The notes under the pieces are model-generated. The model was not told the DNA's origin. It did no database searches and worked only from the letters and a program-made list of their open reading frames with translations. Shown piece after piece: positions 37,754 through 41,854 of a stretch of 41,854 bases of DNA; the stretch's first letter is position 1; every line of letters starts with the position of its first letter. The DNA is from an uncultured Verrucomicrobiales bacterium (GTDB lineage: Bacteria > Verrucomicrobiota > Verrucomicrobiia > Limisphaerales > UBA1100). The DNA lies in assembly GCA_913041895.1 (NCBI GenBank), contig CAJWKQ010000005.1:1-41854 (forward strand), in the 5' to 3' direction. Made by a program: the position numbers and the translations under genes.

Positions 37754-39619
37754 TTGGGTAATATTTTAGATATCCTTAAGTTTGGTTGGCCCTATTTACG
37801 CAAATACCGCCATCGTCTTGCAGTTGCGATTGTTCTGGGAATTTGCTTTGGACTTTTCAATGCAAGCTTTGTGTGGGGCACTAAAACATTATTTGAGCGG
37901 CTAGGTGGCGACAAGTCGCCACCAGTGGCCGAAAAAACCGCAACCGGCTCTATTGGAGACGTTCAAAAATTTCTCCTGCACACAAAGGAGACTGCAGATG
38001 AGGTAGTAGATTATTGGCTTCCTCCCTTCGATAAAGAGACTAATTCGATCGACAATTTTCGTCGCATGGTGGGTGCGATCCTATTTCTTCCGATGTTAGT
38101 AATGCTAAGGGGAGCAACAGGGTATGCGACGGGCTATTTAATGGGATGGGTGAGTGAAAATGCCATTAAAGATCTAAAACTTGATATCCACAAAAAGCTG
38201 CAAACTTTATCATTGGGATATTTTCAGCATCGGGAAATGGGAGGACAAACCATGTTGTTTAACACAGGAGTAGGAGCTGTTTGGAGGTGTTTGTATTGTG
38301 GATTCTCGGATTTAGTAAAAGAGCCTTTTGCGCTGCTTAGCATAATTGTTGCGCTGCTCATTCTGGATTGGAAGTTGACTATAGTTGGGCTTGTTTTTCT
38401 TCCTCTGACGATTGGGCCAGTAATAATTCTGGGCCGAAAAATAAGAAAACAGTCTGAAATTGCCTATGAAAAAGGGGAAGATCAGGACAGTCTAATTGTA
38501 GAGGTTTACTCGAATATACGGCTAATAAAGGCTTATTGTTTGGAAAGATTACAACAGAAGAGGTTTGAAAAACTCTATCAACAATTGGCGCGTGCTGGTA
38601 TCAAAAGATGGCAAGCTAAAGAAATAGTTAATCCAGCCGTGGAGTTTCTTGCCATGATCGGTTTTGGGGTACTTTTGGCTTATATCTTTTGGGAAGGTCG
38701 TTCCATACCTCAACTGATCGGTTTTATGACAGGAATGATAATGCTTTATCAGCCAGTAAAAAAGCTGGCTGGCATAAACACTTATTTTCAGGAGGCTGTA
38801 GTGGGGGCCAATATGGTGCGGGATGCAATGAAAGAAGAGCCAGCTGTAAAGGAGGATTCCGCCGCTTTAGAGCTAAAGGAATTTAGTGAAGAAATTAAAT
38901 TTGAAGGGTTGGAGTTTTCGTATGAGAAAAAGGCAGTGCTACAAAATTTTGACTTTAAAATTTCCAAAGGGATGAAAATGGGTGTGGTGGGTGAAAGTGG
39001 AGCGGGTAAAAGCACTTTGGTTAGCTTGCTATTGCGATTTTATGATCCGACCAAGGGACGTATTGCCATTGATGGAACCGACATAAGGGATGTGAGTTTT
39101 GAAAGCTTACGAAAGCAGATGGCACTGGTGAGCCAGGAAGTTGTGATCTTTGATCAGACAGTCTCAGAGAATATTGCTTGCGGCAAACTGAACGCCACAC
39201 GCGAAGAGCTTATTGATGCAGCAAAGGCGGCTAATGCCCATGAGTTTATTGAGGGGTTGCCCGAGGGATATGATACGCGTTTAGGCGAGCAAGGCACACG
39301 GCTTTCAGGAGGCCAACGACAGCGAATTGCTATTGCCCGGGCTTTTGTCAGGCAGGCTCCAATATTAGTCCTAGATGAAGCGACAGCATCCTTGGATTCC
39401 AAGGCAGAAGCGGAAGTGCAGGCTGCAATTGATCGCTTGGAACAGGGCCGCACGGTGTTGTGTGTGGCTCATCGGTTGTCGACATTACAGAAGATGGACA
39501 AGATCATTGTGTTGGAGCAAGGCCGCGTGGTGGAGTCTGGGAGCTTTGAGGAATTATTAGGAGCCGGCGGCATTTTTTCTGAGATGGCAGCTAAACAGGG
39601 GCTGAAAACGACCGACTAA
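37754..39619 (+). CDS. MsbA/PglK-like ABC exporter (fused TMD-NBD), candidate lipid-linked glycan flippase
   Basis: TTG start; 6-TM ABC exporter domain then Walker A GESGAGKSTLVSLLLRFYDP, signature LSGGQRQRIAIARAFV, ILVLDEATASLDS, CVAHRLSTL. Confidence 0.93.
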   Translation: MGNILDILKFGWPYLRKYRHRLAVAIVLGICFGLFNASFVWGTKTLFERLGGDKSPPVAEKTATGSIGDVQKFLLHTKETADEVVDYWLPPFDKETNSIDNFRRMVGAILFLPMLVMLRGATGYATGYLMGWVSENAIKDLKLDIHKKLQTLSLGYFQHREMGGQTMLFNTGVGAVWRCLYCGFSDLVKEPFALLSIIVALLILDWKLTIVGLVFLPLTIGPVIILGRKIRKQSEIAYEKGEDQDSLIVEVYSNIRLIKAYCLERLQQKRFEKLYQQLARAGIKRWQAKEIVNPAVEFLAMIGFGVLLAYIFWEGRSIPQLIGFMTGMIMLYQPVKKLAGINTYFQEAVVGANMVRDAMKEEPAVKEDSAALELKEFSEEIKFEGLEFSYEKKAVLQNFDFKISKGMKMGVVGESGAGKSTLVSLLLRFYDPTKGRIAIDGTDIRDVSFESLRKQMALVSQEVVIFDQTVSENIACGKLNATREELIDAAKAANAHEFIEGLPEGYDTRLGEQGTRLSGGQRQRIAIARAFVRQAPILVLDEATASLDSKAEAEVQAAIDRLEQGRTVLCVAHRLSTLQKMDKIIVLEQGRVVESGSFEELLGAGGIFSEMAAKQGLKTTD

Positions 39620-40602
39620 GTTGACTGTCCGTAACCTTTCGGGTTTTTCTTCATCCAAGCCCACGCACTTTCGATAATGGATTCGGTTGACTGGTGCTTT
39701 GCTTTCCAACCCAATTGCGAAAGAGCTTTTTGTGTAGAAGCAACTAATTCTGCAGGCTCTTCAGGCCTAGCGGGTAATTCCTTGATCGGTATGGGGTGAT
39801 TGGTAATCGCACGGCAGGCCTTAATGATTTCGTGTACTGAATCACCCTTGCCTCTGCCCAAATTATAGTCTCCTTTTACTCCTGGCTTCAGCGCCAAAAT
39901 GTGTGCCGAAGCCAAGTCTTCAACATGGATATAGTCTCTGATGCACGTGCCATCTAGAGTAGCGTGATTAGTTCCATATATCGCGAGGTAATCTAGTTGC
40001 CCCATTGCAACTTGTAGTAGCCTAGGAATTAAGTGAGTTTCAGGATCATGGAATTCTCCATGTTCTCGCGAAGCTCCTGCCGCGTTAAAATACCTGAAAA
40101 TGACTGCTTCCATTCCACTTTGCATAGCGTGTGAAAGCAACATTCGCTCAAACGCCAACTTGGATTCTCCGTATGGGTGTGTGGGAATCTGGGGGATAGA
40201 TTCGGTAATCGGGGTCTGTGAAGGGATACCGTAAGTTGCGCAGGTAGAACTAAATATGAACTTGCTTACATTATGCCTTCTTGCGCATTCGAGCAAAGTA
40301 AACCCATTAATGGTATTATTTCTGTAGTAAACAAGTGGTTTTTCCATAGACTCACCTACAATGGTGCTTCCTGCAAAATGAAGCACCGCGTCTGGAAGGC
40401 ATGCTTCAAAGATTTCATCCAATTTTTCGCTGCAACCGATATCTCCCTGAAAAAAACGGGCGTCTTTTGATACTGCTTCACGATGGCCGGTTATCAGATT
40501 ATCTATGACCGTTACCTGGTAGCCCTCAGAAATGAGTTTTTCGACGCAGATGCTGCCGATATAACCGGCTCCTCCCGTGACTAGGATAGACCTTACAGTC
40601 AT
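39616..40602 (-). CDS. galE: UDP-glucose/UDP-GlcNAc 4-epimerase
   Basis: ILVTGGAGYIGSICVEKL, VLHFAGSTIVGESMEKPL, FIFSSTCATYGIP, HPYGESKLAFERML, FRYFNAAGAS, DYIHVEDLASAH. Confidence 0.95.
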   Translation of the reverse strand: MTVRSILVTGGAGYIGSICVEKLISEGYQVTVIDNLITGHREAVSKDARFFQGDIGCSEKLDEIFEACLPDAVLHFAGSTIVGESMEKPLVYYRNNTINGFTLLECARRHNVSKFIFSSTCATYGIPSQTPITESIPQIPTHPYGESKLAFERMLLSHAMQSGMEAVIFRYFNAAGASREHGEFHDPETHLIPRLLQVAMGQLDYLAIYGTNHATLDGTCIRDYIHVEDLASAHILALKPGVKGDYNLGRGKGDSVHEIIKACRAITNHPIPIKELPARPEEPAELVASTQKALSQLGWKAKHQSTESIIESAWAWMKKNPKGYGQST

Positions 40603-40730
40603 GTAAACGCGTGATATAGATGGTCGGTTAGAAACAGTTCACCGTCTGAAAGTAAAGAATAACCAATCATGCTCCAAGTAATAAAGAGCAACTATGCCTA
40701 ACACACGTCAATAATTTGAAGGGTATGAAC

Positions 40731-41585
40731 TTACGATGCAAGAGCAGGCGTAGATGGGATAACCGGCTGATATTGGACGCCTAAAAGAGTATGTAGTTTT
40801 GCGTTCATGATAGTCATGTTCGGAAAACGATCTCTGGGCTGGTGGGCTAGGCACCGATGGATGAGCTGGCTCAATCCAACGGGCACTTGCGGGTTATGAA
40901 GATGGGCAGGTTTAAACAAGTATTTTTCATTCAACTGATTACGGCGTGATTCGTCAGGGGTTCGGCCTCCGAATGGTCGCAATTTGGTGAGTAGCTCATA
41001 GGCAGTGACACCCCATGAGTAAATGTCTGCACGATGATCCATTGCTTTTCCCATTAGCTGTTCTGGAGCCATATAGGCTGGGGTGCCAGATACATTAGGG
41101 TATTTTTTGGGTTTACGGGGCAACGATTGAGCTGTGTCAAAATCGAGCAAGCTTACATGACCATTTAGGGAAACCATGATGTTTTCGGGTTTGTAATCTA
41201 GATGGATCCAGCCTCGGTCATGTAGATGGTTAAGACCATCAGCCATCTGGATTAGAACGTCTGCGACATTGTCAACCAATTTGAGCCCACGCGACAAGAT
41301 TGCTTTGAGATCTGCTCCTTGAATATAATGGAGTACCATATAAGGTGTTTTATCGGCCTTACCATGATTAATGAATCGAATAATGTTGGGATGAGGAGAA
41401 AGTGTTTGGTGAACTTTTAGCCCAGTCTTGAAGAGCTTCGGCGCACTAGAGCTGGTTAGCCCACTGCTGCGGAGCTTTCTAACTGCAACTACGTTTTCAA
41501 ACTCGTCGGTCGCCATCCAAATCTCGGTGATGCCACCTTGAGCTATACACTCATGCAATAGGTAATTTCCGAATCTTTTCGCCAA
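40731..41585 (-). CDS. serine/threonine protein kinase-like domain protein
   Basis: ECIAQGGITEIWMA glycine loop, IHLDYKPENIMV catalytic loop, LLDFD (DFG variant), SGTPAYMAPEQL, DHRADIYSWGVTAYELLT. TTG start. Confidence 0.88.
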   Translation of the reverse strand: MAKRFGNYLLHECIAQGGITEIWMATDEFENVVAVRKLRSSGLTSSSAPKLFKTGLKVHQTLSPHPNIIRFINHGKADKTPYMVLHYIQGADLKAILSRGLKLVDNVADVLIQMADGLNHLHDRGWIHLDYKPENIMVSLNGHVSLLDFDTAQSLPRKPKKYPNVSGTPAYMAPEQLMGKAMDHRADIYSWGVTAYELLTKLRPFGGRTPDESRRNQLNEKYLFKPAHLHNPQVPVGLSQLIHRCLAHQPRDRFPNMTIMNAKLHTLLGVQYQPVIPSTPALAS

Positions 41586-41675
41586 TTTTAACCTTCTCTC
41601 TGCGACGTCAAATCTGCTGCTGTATACAAACTAATACTAAAACATTAAATAAATACCACCAAATCGCCGTTTTTT

Positions 41676-41854
41676 TTGCGCGTATGGGAGAAGATAAGAA
41701 TAAAAATCCCATTAATATGTCAATCCAAAGCTAATTTTGGGAATAATATTCCAATTTTACTGATTATTGTGCTAGTTGCCTGTAACTTTGGCCTTCGATT
41801 TGCTGTTAATAACATGGGAAAAGGGAATATATTGAAGGAGGCGAGTGTCAGATT
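41676..41854 (+). CDS. possible 5' end of a small membrane-anchored protein (runs off the right edge)
   Basis: Open frame from a TTG at 41676 reads ..NFGNNIPILLIIVLVACNFGLRFAVNNMGKGNILKEASVR.. with one hydrophobic segment. Not in the ORF track. Confidence 0.35.
   Translation, partial: MRVWEKIRIKIPLICQSKANFGNNIPILLIIVLVACNFGLRFAVNNMGKGNILKEASVR

Noticed and set aside
1-41854. CRISPR arrays, tRNA/rRNA genes, IS elements or transposases
   Set aside because: No regularly spaced DNA repeats, no tRNA-like cloverleaf or rRNA segments noticed, and no transposase/integrase motifs in the ORFs.

Overview
The window is a large glycan/polysaccharide biosynthesis locus of about 42 kb. Codon usage, the secreted-protein style and the gene complement look like a Verrucomicrobia/Planctomycetes-type bacterium, but that is an inference. 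It encodes about 11 glycosyltransferases, a WecA/MraY-like initiating phosphoglycosyltransferase, a WbpM/PglF/CapD-like nucleotide-sugar 4,6-dehydratase, AsnB, RmlA and RmlB (no RmlC/RmlD seen), WecB, GalE, two DegT/DnrJ/EryC1 aminotransferases, a sugar N-formyltransferase-like protein, a GT17-like (MGAT3-like) transferase, several methyltransferases and an MsbA/PglK-like ABC exporter. A NusG/RfaH/UpxY-like antiterminator sits at its head. The most interesting signal lies at the left edge and is missing from the ORF track because it runs off the window. The minus strand at 1..1036 encodes the N-terminal half of an STT3/PglB-like oligosaccharyltransferase (..DAYLFA.., ..SSYFNRTIAGYLDTDLFAITIPAFLIFFLLK..). 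In the same locus is a 1273-aa secreted TIG-like-repeat protein with 13 copies of the bacterial PglB acceptor sequon D/E-X-N-X-S/T, including a perfect DQNAT. No Wzy/Wzx-type gene is visible. Together this suggests a pgl-like N-linked protein glycosylation locus with a candidate resident acceptor. Other points of interest: a methyltransferase-like gene broken at a G10/T8 homopolymer (phase variation, pseudogene or assembly error), a fused inactive+active metallo-beta-lactamase protein, an ABC transporter operon coupled to an unknown membrane protein, a perfect hairpin abutting the GTG start of the acceptor-candidate gene, and a kinase lacking the canonical beta-3 lysine.
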